Source of the DNA: an uncultured Draconibacterium sp.
GTDB taxonomy: Bacteria > Bacteroidota > Bacteroidia > Bacteroidales > Prolixibacteraceae
NCBI RefSeq assembly: GCF_963677575.1
Contig: NZ_OY782038.1
Span: forward strand, 992,001-1,056,000
Reading direction: 5' to 3'
Length of the DNA stretch: 64,000 nucleotides
Below are positions 16,208 through 25,651 of this stretch, piece after piece. A model generated the notes under the pieces. It was not told where the DNA came from. It saw only the letters and a list, made by a program, of their open reading frames with translations, and searched no databases. The position numbers and the translations under genes were made by a program. Positions within the stretch are counted from its first letter, which is position 1, and each line of letters opens with the position of its first letter.

Positions 16208-17278
16208 TTAAAACTGAAGCTTACTTTCTATTTCTATCATTTCATCTTTACTAATGCCGGGCATGGAAACGATTAATAAGATCATACTTTGCGAGGGATA
16301 TTCAACAACCAATGCTGTTCCATCTTCCTCGGAGAGCTTACCATAACGACAGTTTTTTCCGTTTTTACGAAATGTTTTAAACGATTGAAATTCGGCATCA
16401 TTTGTATCAATATTTCGGTCGGACTGCATGGTTATTGCAATGGTTTGCATACCTTTTATAAACGTAGCTACATAAACTCCATCGGAATTAGCAGCTCCAA
16501 ACGACCGATAACCATCCAAATCGCAGTTTTCAATTACTTCTGTAAATTCATCGAAGTCATAATTTACATGTAATAGATCATCGCCGTCTTCCTCCATATC
16601 TTCCATATCGCCCATTTCGCCAAAAGCCGACATTAATCCGCCGAGTCTTTGTTGTTGCTGTTGTTCAGAGATGATTTCGAAATCAACACCTGTAGGTGGG
16701 TTAAATTTCGACGAAGCAACTTTTGCGTTAGGATCAAAATCAACAAATTTCTCATTGGTTACAATACCCATTATTGTTGCTTCGGTTTTTAAACTAATAC
16801 CTTTGTAAATCCACGACTTTGCTCCCATTAATTTAATTACTTCGCACGAGAAGTCACCAAGTTTTTCCCTCCCCTGTTTCTTTCCCCCCAGTTGCTCCAG
16901 CAATTCATCGGCAAAATCCTGTTGCTCTTGCTCGGTCATATTACCGACAAGATCCTGGGCATCCTGGTAATACGGCATTGCACCGCTTGTTCCGGTGCCT
17001 TCAATATAATCGGCCACCCAAAACCTGTCTCTCACCAAAACAGTACACATATTCTTTTCTTCGGTATTTTTTATACCTAACATTTTTGTGGTGGTTGTTG
17101 ACTTTTCTATTTCACAACTTTTTTGGCCATAGTCGTCCCACCACAGTTCTTTTGTTCCATTGGTATTTCCGGAAAGTTCGTATTTTATGTAGCCCGATTT
17201 TATGGCATACTTTTTTGCTTCCTGTGCAAAACCATTTAAACTAATAATAGCCAAAACCAGGATAATTATCTTATTCAT
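16208..17278 (-). CDS. Exported protein of unknown function
   Basis: 356 residues with a signal peptide (MNKIIILVLAIISLNGFAQ) and no lipobox or barrel-like C-terminus, so it is probably periplasmic. The N-terminal half has a strand-rich region (SGYIKYELSG, ELWWDDYGQKS) of the kind seen in DUF4412-like exported proteins, but I do not recognise the family firmly. A Gln-run (EQQQQQRL) and an acidic stretch (GDMEDMEEDGDD) mark a flexible linker near the middle. A basal hairpin separates it from the small barrel gene upstream. Confidence 0.7.
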   Translation of the reverse strand: MNKIIILVLAIISLNGFAQEAKKYAIKSGYIKYELSGNTNGTKELWWDDYGQKSCEIEKSTTTTKMLGIKNTEEKNMCTVLVRDRFWVADYIEGTGTSGAMPYYQDAQDLVGNMTEQEQQDFADELLEQLGGKKQGREKLGDFSCEVIKLMGAKSWIYKGISLKTEATIMGIVTNEKFVDFDPNAKVASSKFNPPTGVDFEIISEQQQQQRLGGLMSAFGEMGDMEDMEEDGDDLLHVNYDFDEFTEVIENCDLDGYRSFGAANSDGVYVATFIKGMQTIAITMQSDRNIDTNDAEFQSFKTFRKNGKNCRYGKLSEEDGTALVVEYPSQSMILLIVSMPGISKDEMIEIESKLQF

Positions 17279-17339
17279 TTTATATTATTTAGTGCAGGTT
17301 GTATTAATGCTGGGACTAAAGGTGTCAAGTTGATTAAAT

Positions 17340-17377
17340 GAAGAGGTTATTCAGGAATGTTCCCTTCAAACCTCTTC
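17340..17377 (-). terminator. Possible terminator/hairpin between two envelope genes
   Basis: GAAGAGGTT (17340-17348) pairs with AACCTCTTC (17369-17377). No strong T-run follows on the minus strand, so its role as terminator is uncertain. Confidence 0.4.
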
Positions 17378-17397
17378 CAATCATTCTACATTACATT

Positions 17398-17913
17398 CTA
17401 TAATCCGAATAAAATTTTAGCACCGATGCGCAGATAGCCACCATCGCTAACCGTATATTTTATTTCGGGAGCAATGGCCAGCTTTTCTGATGCGGCAATA
17501 TTTAAACCTAATCCAAGATTTAAGCCGACGTCAGAACCGGAGGCATCTACATCAAGATCATACGAGCCAAACTCGCCCATATCAATGGTTCCTCCATCGT
17601 AATCGAAGCTCCAAAAAGTAATGTTTAATCCGCCAATTGCATAAAGGCTTCCAATGTTTTCCAATTCGGTAAGGTTGTAGTTGGCATCAAAATCAAGTGC
17701 CGACCATTTTACATAGTCCTTTTCGAAGAAATAGGTGAACGAGGGTGCCGCACTCCATTTTTCATCAAAAGAATAGTGACCGTTTGCACTGATACCAATG
17801 GTGTTAATATCGCTTCCGTACCAAAGACCGCCGCCAACGCTAATTTGCGCCTGCGATTTAGTAACTACAAAAAACAGAGAAACAATTAAAAGTGTTCTTA
17901 AGAGTGTTTTCAT
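17398..17913 (-). CDS. Small outer-membrane beta-barrel protein
   Basis: 171 residues with a signal peptide cleaved near SQAQ and about eight amphipathic strands rich in Gly and aromatic residues (SVGGGLWYGSD, KWSAAPSFTYFFEKDYVKWSALDFDANYNL), ending GAKILFGL. This is the OmpX/OmpW-sized barrel class. No substrate or binding role can be inferred. The gene lies in a run of minus-strand envelope genes. Confidence 0.8.
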   Translation of the reverse strand: MKTLLRTLLIVSLFFVVTKSQAQISVGGGLWYGSDINTIGISANGHYSFDEKWSAAPSFTYFFEKDYVKWSALDFDANYNLTELENIGSLYAIGGLNITFWSFDYDGGTIDMGEFGSYDLDVDASGSDVGLNLGLGLNIAASEKLAIAPEIKYTVSDGGYLRIGAKILFGL

Positions 17914-18006
17914 TTTAAAAAATTAAATGGTTAATAATAATTTTGTTTTATTAAAATTTGAATTTGAGGCAATTAAGCTTCAAAAGCTGTTTACTGTATT
18001 TAGTTT

Positions 18007-18777
18007 TTATCCTTCCAGCAAATTTTCGAGCAATCCGCCACGCTCACCTTTATTTGCATTCGAACCTCCGGGAGAGAGCTGATCGATTAATTTGCTGATT
18101 GGCATTGATTGTAACCAAACTTTTCCGGTGCCCCGAAGCGTAGCCAAAAATAAACCTTCGCCACCAAACACCATCGATTTCAATCCACCTGCCTGCTCGA
18201 TACTAAAGTCAATTCCTTCCTGAAAACCAACCACACAACCGGTATCAATACGTAATGTTTCTCCTTTCAGTTCGTGTTCAATCAGTGTTCCGCCGGCATG
18301 AATAAATGCCCGTCCATCGCCTTGCAGTTTTTGCAGAATAAATCCTTCGCCACCAAAAAAACCGGCTCCTAAACGACGGTTAAAATGCATGCTTATTTTT
18401 GTTCCCAATGCGGCACATAAAAAAGCATCGCGTTGCACAATTACTTTTCCTCCCAACTCATTCAACTCAAGCGGAACAATGGTTCCGGGATACGGAGCGG
18501 CAAAAGCTACATGGCTTTTTCCTATTCCGCGATGTGTGAAATGAGTGATAAAGATTGATTCGCCGGCGATTTTTCGCGAAGCTGCCGATAACAGCTTTCC
18601 AAAAAGTCCTTTATCTGGTTCTGAACCATCGCCCATTTTTGTCTGAAAGTCGATTCCTTCTTTCATGTATAACATTGCTCCGGCTTCGGCAATTACGGTT
18701 TCATTCGGATCCAATTCAATTTCTACATATTGAATATCGTGACCACCAATTTTGTAATCTACTTCATGTGAATTCAT
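18007..18777 (-). CDS. AIM24/TIGR00266 family protein
   Basis: 256 residues matching the AIM24 family, a beta-rich, Trp-RNA-binding-attenuation-protein-like fold: DYKIGGHDIQYVEIELDPNETVIAEAGAMLYM at the start, GGEGFILQKLQGDGRAFIHAGG in the middle and VFGGEGLFLATLRGTGKVWLQSMP near the end, three related lobes. Complete and of usual length. The biochemical role is unknown; mitochondrial AIM24 affects cristae organisation. It sits 44 bp downstream of the DUF3592 gene on the same strand and may share its transcript. Confidence 0.9.
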   Translation of the reverse strand: MNSHEVDYKIGGHDIQYVEIELDPNETVIAEAGAMLYMKEGIDFQTKMGDGSEPDKGLFGKLLSAASRKIAGESIFITHFTHRGIGKSHVAFAAPYPGTIVPLELNELGGKVIVQRDAFLCAALGTKISMHFNRRLGAGFFGGEGFILQKLQGDGRAFIHAGGTLIEHELKGETLRIDTGCVVGFQEGIDFSIEQAGGLKSMVFGGEGLFLATLRGTGKVWLQSMPISKLIDQLSPGGSNANKGERGGLLENLLEG

Positions 18778-18821
18778 AATATTTATATTATTGATTAATA
18801 ATGTGTTACTCGCGGAGTTTA

Positions 18822-19313
18822 TTACCTGCCAAACAAAAGTCTTTTAAACAGGTTTACAACTATTAAAACAGAAACAATACAAAAAAGCAATGGTAGTTTT
18901 AATAAAATCCCCAACACAAAACCTGTTCCGGGTTCAAGTACTGCAGTTTCCGGAAATTCAGGGTCGTAATGCACCAGCACAGTTTTGCCTTCGGTATACT
19001 TTCTCAATGTCTTTTTTACGCTGCTCTTCGAACTGGTCGATCCATCAAGGGTTCTAATACCTGAACAATTGTATATTTTCCCGTCAACGGTATAATCGTA
19101 CTGCACACTTGCTGAATACATATCTTTCCCTTCATTATTACGGGTTTTGTTCAATTTTGCAAGTGTAATAGTTCCTTGTGTTGTTGGCCATTCTTTGGCC
19201 TCCTCAGCTTCTTCGGCAATTGGCTGCGTCAGGTATTGCCAACTCAAAAGTCCGCCAGCAAAAAATACGATGGCAAAAATCAATGTTCCTATGGGTGATT
19301 GAGTTTTTCGCAT
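18822..19313 (-). CDS. DUF3592 membrane protein
   Basis: 163 residues with one membrane helix at each end (about 8-26, GTLIFAIVFFAGGLLSWQYL, and 132-155) and a strand-rich extracytoplasmic domain between. The segment TEGKTVLVHYDPEFPETAVLEPG (positions about 104-127) is the conserved core of DUF3592. Its function is unknown. Followed closely by the AIM24 gene. Confidence 0.83.
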   Translation of the reverse strand: MRKTQSPIGTLIFAIVFFAGGLLSWQYLTQPIAEEAEEAKEWPTTQGTITLAKLNKTRNNEGKDMYSASVQYDYTVDGKIYNCSGIRTLDGSTSSKSSVKKTLRKYTEGKTVLVHYDPEFPETAVLEPGTGFVLGILLKLPLLFCIVSVLIVVNLFKRLLFGR

Positions 19314-19401
19314 TTCGGCTGTTTATTTATTTTCTAGTTAATGGTTAAAACCCTGCAATTTGGTTGCAGCTACTTTAGTTTCTATAAACTTTTATTTTAT
19401 A

Positions 19402-19494
19402 GGATTTTGATTTGAGTACAGAGATTTGAGTATTGAGAATCTTATTCGTGTCTATTTTCTTCTCTCACTACTCATTACTTTCTACTCAGATCCT
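19402..19494. repeat. TGAGTA-type inverted element, copy 1
   Basis: Several TTGAGTA words on the left (19411-19436; GAGATTTGAGTATTGAGA) face complementary TACTCA words on the right (19471-19492), giving an imperfect inverted repeat of about 90 bp. The left word is shared with the element at 38988-39117. Confidence 0.55.
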
Positions 19495-19531
19495 ATGCTT
19501 TGTTCATTTTGAATTTCATTCAATCTTAAAC

Positions 19532-19900
19532 CTATGTACTTTCAGTGCATAGTGGTTTAGTTTTAGGATTTGTGCCATACTCATTGCTTTCGGGAGTACC
19601 TTCGGTGGCAAACAGGATGATAAGCCAAATTGCTCCAATTACAGGAATAAGAACAACAAATAACATCCAGCCACTTTTACCAATGTCGTGCAAACGTCTT
19701 GCACTTACGGCTAAACCTGGAATTAAGATTGCCAACCCATAAAGTCCGGCTATTGCGCCCCATGTTCCGAAGATAGAATCCAAAACTGTTGCAACTATCG
19801 AAAAAATAATGTTGACAAGGACAAACATCCAATACTCCTGTCTTCGTGCACGACCATTAAAGTCGGCATACTGTTTTAATACTTTTAAATACCAATACAT
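19532..19900 (-). CDS. DUF805 membrane protein
   Basis: 122 residues. The start YLKVLKQYADFNGRARRQEYW and the RRLHDIGKSGW motif are diagnostic of DUF805, small inner-membrane proteins with three to four helices. Function unknown; related proteins are named YhaH/YhaI in E. coli. It lies 41 bp downstream of the OmpA-family gene on the same strand. Confidence 0.88.
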   Translation of the reverse strand: MYWYLKVLKQYADFNGRARRQEYWMFVLVNIIFSIVATVLDSIFGTWGAIAGLYGLAILIPGLAVSARRLHDIGKSGWMLFVVLIPVIGAIWLIILFATEGTPESNEYGTNPKTKPLCTEST

Positions 19901-19941
19901 TGATTAAATTTTTATTTGATTTTAGTTTTTGGTTACTAAAT

Positions 19942-21201
19942 CTAGAATTTCACAAACTCAACCCGGCGGTTATTTGCTTTTCCTTCAGGAGTAGAATTAT
20001 TATCGACAGGGACTGACTCGCCAAAACCTTTGCTAACTAACCGATCGGAAGCAATACCCATTTCAATAAGTTTGTTCATTACCGACTCTGCACGTTGCTC
20101 CGACAGTGTTTGGTTTTTTGTTTCATCTCCATCAGCATCTGTGTGTCCTTCTACACTAAATTTCAGATCTGTCTGTTTCTGCATCAATTCAAAAATAGTA
20201 TTGATTGGCCCCATACTTTCGGGTTTCAATGTAGCTTTGTTTACGTCGAACCGAATACCGTTACAAACGATTTTTCCTTCGTTAAGCACACGGTCGTAAT
20301 ATTTTACTCCTCCCTGAGCAATGCGTACATTTTTTACATAGAAAGCTTTGTCGTCAGAAGCATTCGCAAAATACGGATACAGGGTTAATCCACTCGGATT
20401 ATGCTCGTAATGAGGAATATTAATCAAACGGGTATCATCAAGGTAAACTTTTAATTTTCCTTTTGTATAGGCTACCGAAACGTGTGTCCAGCAACCATTC
20501 TGGCAATAGGTGTAATCCCGGCCTGAATGCTCAACATAATTCCCATCGGGAGTTGAAACCCTTATAGGAGTAACTTCAAACTCTTGTGAATCAGCTGGTC
20601 GCTGATGTTTTGCATCGGTTAAGTAAAAGGAAAATCGGTTACCGTCTTTTGGTGTATAATAATCGAATTCGATAGTAAATACATCGGGTAAATAATCTTC
20701 GTTCGAATTTTCGAGATAGGGCATAATTTTTCCGCCATCAAGAAATATCATCACTGTTTCGCCATTTACCTCTGCAATTTCAACCTGCCCTTGTTCCAAA
20801 TCCCAACGACTAGGAAACTCGCCATTTTCTTCCATAATGTCGGGGCCGTCTTCAAAAATAACTTCATCGCCTGGTACAAAATCAAATTTACTCCACTGAA
20901 CATCCATTTTGGAAGTAGCAGGTTCAACAGAAGTATTTTCTCTGCTCATATCCGTGTTCTGGTTCTGATTTTCTGATGAACTATCATTGTCTTTCTTTTT
21001 CTTCTTCTTTTTGCTAAAAAGACTTCCAATTCCTTCTTCAATTTTGTCGAACCCTTTATCAATTCCTTTATCGATTTTACGATTAGCTCGTTGAGTTCCC
21101 TTGCGTTCAGCTTCTTCCTGAACATTCTTAACCTGTGCCGTTGTGCAAAGCGCACTAAAAACCAGCATTAATGCGAATAGAATAGTAAAACTTCGTGTCA
21201 T
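19942..21201 (-). CDS. OmpA-family protein with a LamG-like middle domain
   Basis: 419 residues from the ATG at 21201, which opens with the signal peptide (MTRSFTILFALMLVFSALCTTAQ). A basic/polar linker (SKKKKKKKDNDSSSENQ) follows, then a beta-sandwich (about 110-300; FTIEFDYYTPKDGNRFSFYL, TYCQNGCWTHVSVAYTKGKL) like a concanavalin/LamG domain, then the OmpA peptidoglycan-binding domain with VEGHTDADGDETKNQTLSEQ and NNRRVEF. It would anchor to peptidoglycan with a ligand-binding domain in the periplasm or at the surface. A run of genes for LytTR regulators lies directly upstream. Confidence 0.87.
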   Translation of the reverse strand: MTRSFTILFALMLVFSALCTTAQVKNVQEEAERKGTQRANRKIDKGIDKGFDKIEEGIGSLFSKKKKKKKDNDSSSENQNQNTDMSRENTSVEPATSKMDVQWSKFDFVPGDEVIFEDGPDIMEENGEFPSRWDLEQGQVEIAEVNGETVMIFLDGGKIMPYLENSNEDYLPDVFTIEFDYYTPKDGNRFSFYLTDAKHQRPADSQEFEVTPIRVSTPDGNYVEHSGRDYTYCQNGCWTHVSVAYTKGKLKVYLDDTRLINIPHYEHNPSGLTLYPYFANASDDKAFYVKNVRIAQGGVKYYDRVLNEGKIVCNGIRFDVNKATLKPESMGPINTIFELMQKQTDLKFSVEGHTDADGDETKNQTLSEQRAESVMNKLIEMGIASDRLVSKGFGESVPVDNNSTPEGKANNRRVEFVKF

Positions 21202-21282
21202 GGTAGAATGATTTTTTGTTTTGTTTTTCAAATTTATACCTAGTGTTTTAAGCAGTTTATAGTTAAAGTGAATTTGCTGTGT

Positions 21283-21636
21283 TCAGATTTGAATTCGTGT
21301 TATTTTCTCCAAAAAGTGCAAAACCTCTTGTTCTCGTTTGGAGCTGATTGAGAAAACCTGACCGTTACCCAAAAAGATTTCAGAGCCTTCAATGCGTTGC
21401 AGTTTTCTTACATATTGCCCGTTTACAAGGCAATCATCCTGAGGTTGAAAAAAATCTGCACGATTAATTTTATTGCGGATACTGTCAATAGAAAAATCGA
21501 TACTAAGCTTCTCTCCACTCTGCAAACTTATAATGGTTTCCGAGTCAGATTGTTGGCAAAACACAATATCATCAATCTCAACCAGGTAAAAGTTATTGGG
21601 TGTTGACAGTACGATTTTTGAGTCGTGTGATTGCAT
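21283..21636 (-). CDS. Stand-alone LytTR DNA-binding protein
   Basis: 117 residues consisting only of a LytTR domain (NNFYLVEIDDIVFCQQSDSE at the start, DDCLVNGQYVRKLQRIEGSE in the middle). It lacks a receiver domain, so it cannot be phosphorylated directly. It follows the LytTR response regulator by 111 bp on the same strand and lies just upstream of the OmpA-family gene. Bound targets may include the local envelope genes; that is inference. The predicted LytTR DNA-binding loops appear intact. Confidence 0.85.
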   Translation of the reverse strand: MQSHDSKIVLSTPNNFYLVEIDDIVFCQQSDSETIISLQSGEKLSIDFSIDSIRNKINRADFFQPQDDCLVNGQYVRKLQRIEGSEIFLGNGQVFSISSKREQEVLHFLEKITRIQI

Positions 21637-21747
21637 TGTTCCTTACATTAAAATCAATGCAAGGAAGGGCTTAATCATTATAAAATTTGATAAAACTTGA
21701 AAGTGCCGGGAATAACTTTGAAAACGCATGAAATAACAGAAATACGT

Positions 21748-22494
21748 TTACAATTTTTCAAGCTGATCGAAGATTAATTGTTTACGGCGCGTTGAGATAG
21801 GAATTTCAGCACCATTGGTCATAATCATAAATCCACCATCTGTTTTGTCAATTTTTGTGATTGAATTTAAATTAACCAAAAACGATTGATGTGGTCGTAA
21901 AAAATCATGATCGGAAAATAATTCTGCAAACTCTTTAATACTTTTTGAAACAGTAATTTCCTTTTTATCGTGAAGAAAGAAAGTAGTGTAACTATTATCG
22001 CTTTTACAATAAATAATTTCTTCAATAGCAACCAGGTGCATAGCATCGGAAGTACGTAAAACAACTTTTTTACAACTGTTACTATAATTGGTGTGTGCCA
22101 ACAGGTTTTCGGTTTGCATGCCGGAATTGTTCTCGCCTAAATGCTCAATTGCCGTTTGAATTGCCGCGCAAAATTCGTACTCGTTTACCGGTTTCAGAAT
22201 ATAATCGATAGCACTAAACTTAATGGCTTTAATGGCATATTGGTTAAATGCAGTTATAAATACCGGCCTGAAATTATAGGGTTTACACTTTTGAAGTACC
22301 TGAAAACAATTGCCATCTTCCAGTTCAATATCGCATAAAACCAGGTCGGGTTTTTCTGTTTTAATTAAAGTAACAGCCTCCTCAACACGCCCTGCTTCGC
22401 CAACTATTTCCACATCTGGAAAATTATCGACCAACAACATGCGGTTTATCTCTCTTAAATTAAGTTCATCTTCAATAATTACAGTACGTACCAT
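21748..22494 (-). CDS. LytTR response regulator
   Basis: 248 residues: receiver domain (1-120) with acidic pair Glu8/Asp9, phospho-acceptor Asp55 in VLCDIELEDG and Lys near LKPVNEYEF, then a LytTR DNA-binding domain (about 140-248; VVLRTSDAMHLVAIEEIIYCKSD, RPHQSFLVNLNSI). It starts 2 bp after the histidine kinase stop, so both form a two-component pair. Typical AgrA/LytR-class regulators control envelope or polysaccharide genes. Confidence 0.93.
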   Translation of the reverse strand: MVRTVIIEDELNLREINRMLLVDNFPDVEIVGEAGRVEEAVTLIKTEKPDLVLCDIELEDGNCFQVLQKCKPYNFRPVFITAFNQYAIKAIKFSAIDYILKPVNEYEFCAAIQTAIEHLGENNSGMQTENLLAHTNYSNSCKKVVLRTSDAMHLVAIEEIIYCKSDNSYTTFFLHDKKEITVSKSIKEFAELFSDHDFLRPHQSFLVNLNSITKIDKTDGGFMIMTNGAEIPISTRRKQLIFDQLEKL

Positions 22495-22496
22495 GC

Positions 22497-24488
22497 TTAC
22501 AAGGGTATAATAATTTTTACTTGTGTTCCGTTTTGTGCGGAATCTGTTTCGCTTAAATCTGTAATAAAAAAGCGTATCTCTTTTTTGTACTTTTTTGATA
22601 ACACAACCTGCCGTTCTTTAAAAATTTCCATCGACATAGAACGATGAGCTTTCGACTCTTTTTTATTTTTTATTTGCCGTTTAATTCCACTACCATTATC
22701 TCGCACCACCACATACAAATCATCTTCCACTTCGTTAAAACTGAGCAATAATTCTCCGGCATAATCAATATTACGCAGCCCGTGTTTTACTGCGTTTTCA
22801 ACAAAAGGCTGTACCAACATTGGTGGTATTTTTACAAATTCAGTATCAATATTTTCGTCTACTTCAATAGTGTATGCGAAATTATTTTTCCCACGTATTT
22901 GTTCTAACTCAAGGTAATTCTTCAATAAGTCCAATTCATCCGAAAGCAGAATAAATTCTTCGGCTGATTGTTCAAGAATCGAACGTGTTAAACGGGCAAA
23001 ATTCCCCAGATAAGCAGCTGCCTTTTTAGTTTCGTTTTTGTACATAAAATTCTGAATACTGCCGAGCGCATTAAACAAAAAATGCGGGTTCATTTGCGAA
23101 CGCAGCAATTGTTGACGTAGCTGAATAAGATGCCAATCGTTTTCGCGTTTGTTTTTAAAATACAACAAAGCGCCAACAGCAAACAATAACAACAATACCA
23201 CCGATACAGCGAGGTAAACAATGCGCTCTTGTTGCCGAATCATATTTTCGGCCTGAAGCAAAGCTATCTGCTGTTCCTTTTTCTCAGTTTGGTACTGCAT
23301 TTCTAAATCGGCGATTGCAGTTCGAACATCCTCACTTCGTATTGAGTCCTGATAAACATATAACAAATCATTCCAACGATAAGCTTCATCAAAATTCTTC
23401 AATCGAAAATTTGCCTCATATAAAAATTTTAAACTTTTTAATCGCTCGGCACTGTAATGATCCAGTTCCTTTCGGTTGATATTTTTCTCTGCCAGATTTA
23501 AAGCCATCATTGGCTCGTTAAGACTAAGGTATAAATCGGCTTTACAATTATCACTAAAAATGCTATCGTACATTGTTTGATCGGCATAAGCATCCGACTC
23601 CACTACCATTTCAAGTGCGGTTGCATACTCACCGTTTTCCTGGTAAATTAGAGCACTGTTAATTAGTGCAGTATTTATTCCCTGGTTAAAACCATTTTCT
23701 TCGCAAAAGGTTTTTAATGTATCGTAATATGCCAGCGCTTTATCGTATTGTAATCGCTGTTGAGCCACTCCACCTAAACCATTGTATATCTTTGCAATAT
23801 CACTTATCGAAGCACATCCTTCTTCATCCTTCTTTGCATAAGCCAAGTTAATGTACTCCTCGCGCTTTGCCAGATCCTCAGTTTCTTTAAAAATGTTGCT
23901 CATTGCCATATAATGATAGCAAATGCGAATCCAGTCGCCTTCCGATTCCTTTATTTTTAGTGAATTTAGCCCGTATTTTATGGCATTTTTGTAGTCCCCT
24001 GAGAAATTGTAGTTTTCTGCCAGGTTCATACTTATTTTTGCAATTTGTGAATAATCGTTGGTAAGTTCGGCGTGGTCCAGGGCCAATTTGTAGGTTTTTG
24101 TTGAACGATCCATATCGCCCTGTATCAGAAAATTTGTAGCCACATAATTTCCAATCCTGCCAATTCGTTCATGATCATTTACATTTATCGCAATCCGCAA
24201 AGCCTTTTCCATCTGATCTGTTGATCCGTCAAGATCATCATTCTCATCCAGATACACCCCAAGATCATAAATTGCATCAATCTTGCTAATACTATCTGTT
24301 GCCTCTTCAACCAGCATTTTGTAGTGCACTTTGAGCGAATCAGTGTTTCGAGACAACAACACTTCAGTCTGTTGTCCCAGACAACTATATGTTAAAAAGA
24401 AACAAAAAATGGATAATTCTAAGCGCAAAAAGAAAAAAGATCTGAAGTTTTTATCCACTTGGGATATCACATTAATTGGGTGTCTCAC
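22497..24488 (-). CDS. TPR-sensor histidine kinase of the LytS type
   Basis: 663 residues read from a GTG at 24488; no ATG occurs near the N-terminus, and GTG codons 7 and 11 are alternative starts. A signal/anchor helix (LSIFCFFLTYSCLG) precedes about nine TPR-like helical repeats in the periplasm (roughly 60-390), a coiled coil, one transmembrane helix (IVYLAVSVVLLLLFAVGALLYF), and the His_kinase domain with QMNPHFLFN (His469) and the ATP-lid segment VRDNGSGIKRQ. The sensor partner is probably a protein or peptide bound by the TPR region. Confidence 0.9.
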   Translation of the reverse strand: MRHPINVISQVDKNFRSFFFLRLELSIFCFFLTYSCLGQQTEVLLSRNTDSLKVHYKMLVEEATDSISKIDAIYDLGVYLDENDDLDGSTDQMEKALRIAINVNDHERIGRIGNYVATNFLIQGDMDRSTKTYKLALDHAELTNDYSQIAKISMNLAENYNFSGDYKNAIKYGLNSLKIKESEGDWIRICYHYMAMSNIFKETEDLAKREEYINLAYAKKDEEGCASISDIAKIYNGLGGVAQQRLQYDKALAYYDTLKTFCEENGFNQGINTALINSALIYQENGEYATALEMVVESDAYADQTMYDSIFSDNCKADLYLSLNEPMMALNLAEKNINRKELDHYSAERLKSLKFLYEANFRLKNFDEAYRWNDLLYVYQDSIRSEDVRTAIADLEMQYQTEKKEQQIALLQAENMIRQQERIVYLAVSVVLLLLFAVGALLYFKNKRENDWHLIQLRQQLLRSQMNPHFLFNALGSIQNFMYKNETKKAAAYLGNFARLTRSILEQSAEEFILLSDELDLLKNYLELEQIRGKNNFAYTIEVDENIDTEFVKIPPMLVQPFVENAVKHGLRNIDYAGELLLSFNEVEDDLYVVVRDNGSGIKRQIKNKKESKAHRSMSMEIFKERQVVLSKKYKKEIRFFITDLSETDSAQNGTQVKIIIPL

Positions 24489-24607
24489 TTAAGTTTTAAT
24501 TGTTCTTTGATTCTACGTCAACGAATATACGACTTTAATCTTTATCAAAAATAAGTTAAATGATATAATGAAAGTTAACTATAGGAATTTGACTGATCTA
24601 TTATTGA

Positions 24608-25651
24608 TTACCTCAAAAAACGAACTAAATCAACTTCCGAATTTATCGGAAATTTTGGATCATTGCAGAGATTCTTCATTTGTTTGGCAAAATAAGGTGC
24701 CAGCATCACTCCTTTTGTTCCCAGTCCGTTAAATAAATAGATATGATCGAACTCAGGATGTTTTCCTAAAACAGGCCGCCGGTCGATAACTGTTGGACGC
24801 ACGCCTGCCCAATGTTGCTCAATCGTAAAATCAACATGAATAAGATCTTTCAAACGATCGACGATAGAGTTTTTTCCCTCTTCGGTTGGAGTGTCTGAAA
24901 GATCTTTCCACTCGTAAGTTGAGCCAACTTTAAAACGATGATCGCCGATTGGCAAAACGAAAACACGTCGGTTAATGATATATTCTTCCGAAAGGTCGGG
25001 TGCATAAAACTGCAGCACCTCCCCTTTTGCGGGTTGCAAACGCACAAAATCAAACAGCGGATGTGATTTGAGGTAGTGCCCTTCGCAAAACACAATTTTA
25101 TCATACTGAATCTCTTGAAAAATATGATCTTCAACTTTGCTTTTATCTGCCGAATAATCTGCTTCAATCAGCATGTCATTCTTTTGAAAGAAGCGCTTTG
25201 CGGCATCCAGAAAAAGACCTGTTTTTAGATAGCCAGATCCCTTTACAATTCCATAAGCATGCGAGTTAAAAACGTGTTCAACCGGATTTGTTTCACTGAT
25301 TTCCTGAATAAACGGCGCAAAGTTTTCGTCGGTTTTTCGTTTGTGCCAAAGTTCTGTTTCCTGCTCCGACAATGGTTTTATCATGGGTAAATCGAAATAA
25401 AAATGCTCTCCCAGTAATTCTTCCAGTTTGCGGTATTGTTTTTTCATTACCGGCAGCAAATCGTCTACCATCCAGCTTTTGGTCATGCGTTTAAACACCA
25501 GCGGATTTACCATACCGGCGGCCACGCGCGTTGCCGTACTTTTTTGCGGATTGTTAACGATACACACATCCACTCCGGCAGAATGCAACTCAAAAGCCAG
25601 CAACGTTCCGGCCAGCCCCTGACCAACAATCAATACCTCTTTCCGTATCAT
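24608..25651 (-). CDS. FAD-dependent oxidoreductase (DAO family)
   Basis: 347 residues. The N-terminal Rossmann motif is VLIVGQGLAGTLLAFEL (GxGxxG), then TRVAAGMVNPLVFKRM; the C-terminal FAD segment is GLGTKGVMLAPYFAKQM. This is the D-amino-acid-oxidase/GlyA-like fold, and this subgroup resembles the C-terminal half of MnmC-type and related oxidases. The substrate is not clear. Its ATG overlaps the stop of the upstream DUF255 gene by 4 bp, so the two are translationally coupled. Confidence 0.88.
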   Translation of the reverse strand: MIRKEVLIVGQGLAGTLLAFELHSAGVDVCIVNNPQKSTATRVAAGMVNPLVFKRMTKSWMVDDLLPVMKKQYRKLEELLGEHFYFDLPMIKPLSEQETELWHKRKTDENFAPFIQEISETNPVEHVFNSHAYGIVKGSGYLKTGLFLDAAKRFFQKNDMLIEADYSADKSKVEDHIFQEIQYDKIVFCEGHYLKSHPLFDFVRLQPAKGEVLQFYAPDLSEEYIINRRVFVLPIGDHRFKVGSTYEWKDLSDTPTEEGKNSIVDRLKDLIHVDFTIEQHWAGVRPTVIDRRPVLGKHPEFDHIYLFNGLGTKGVMLAPYFAKQMKNLCNDPKFPINSEVDLVRFLR

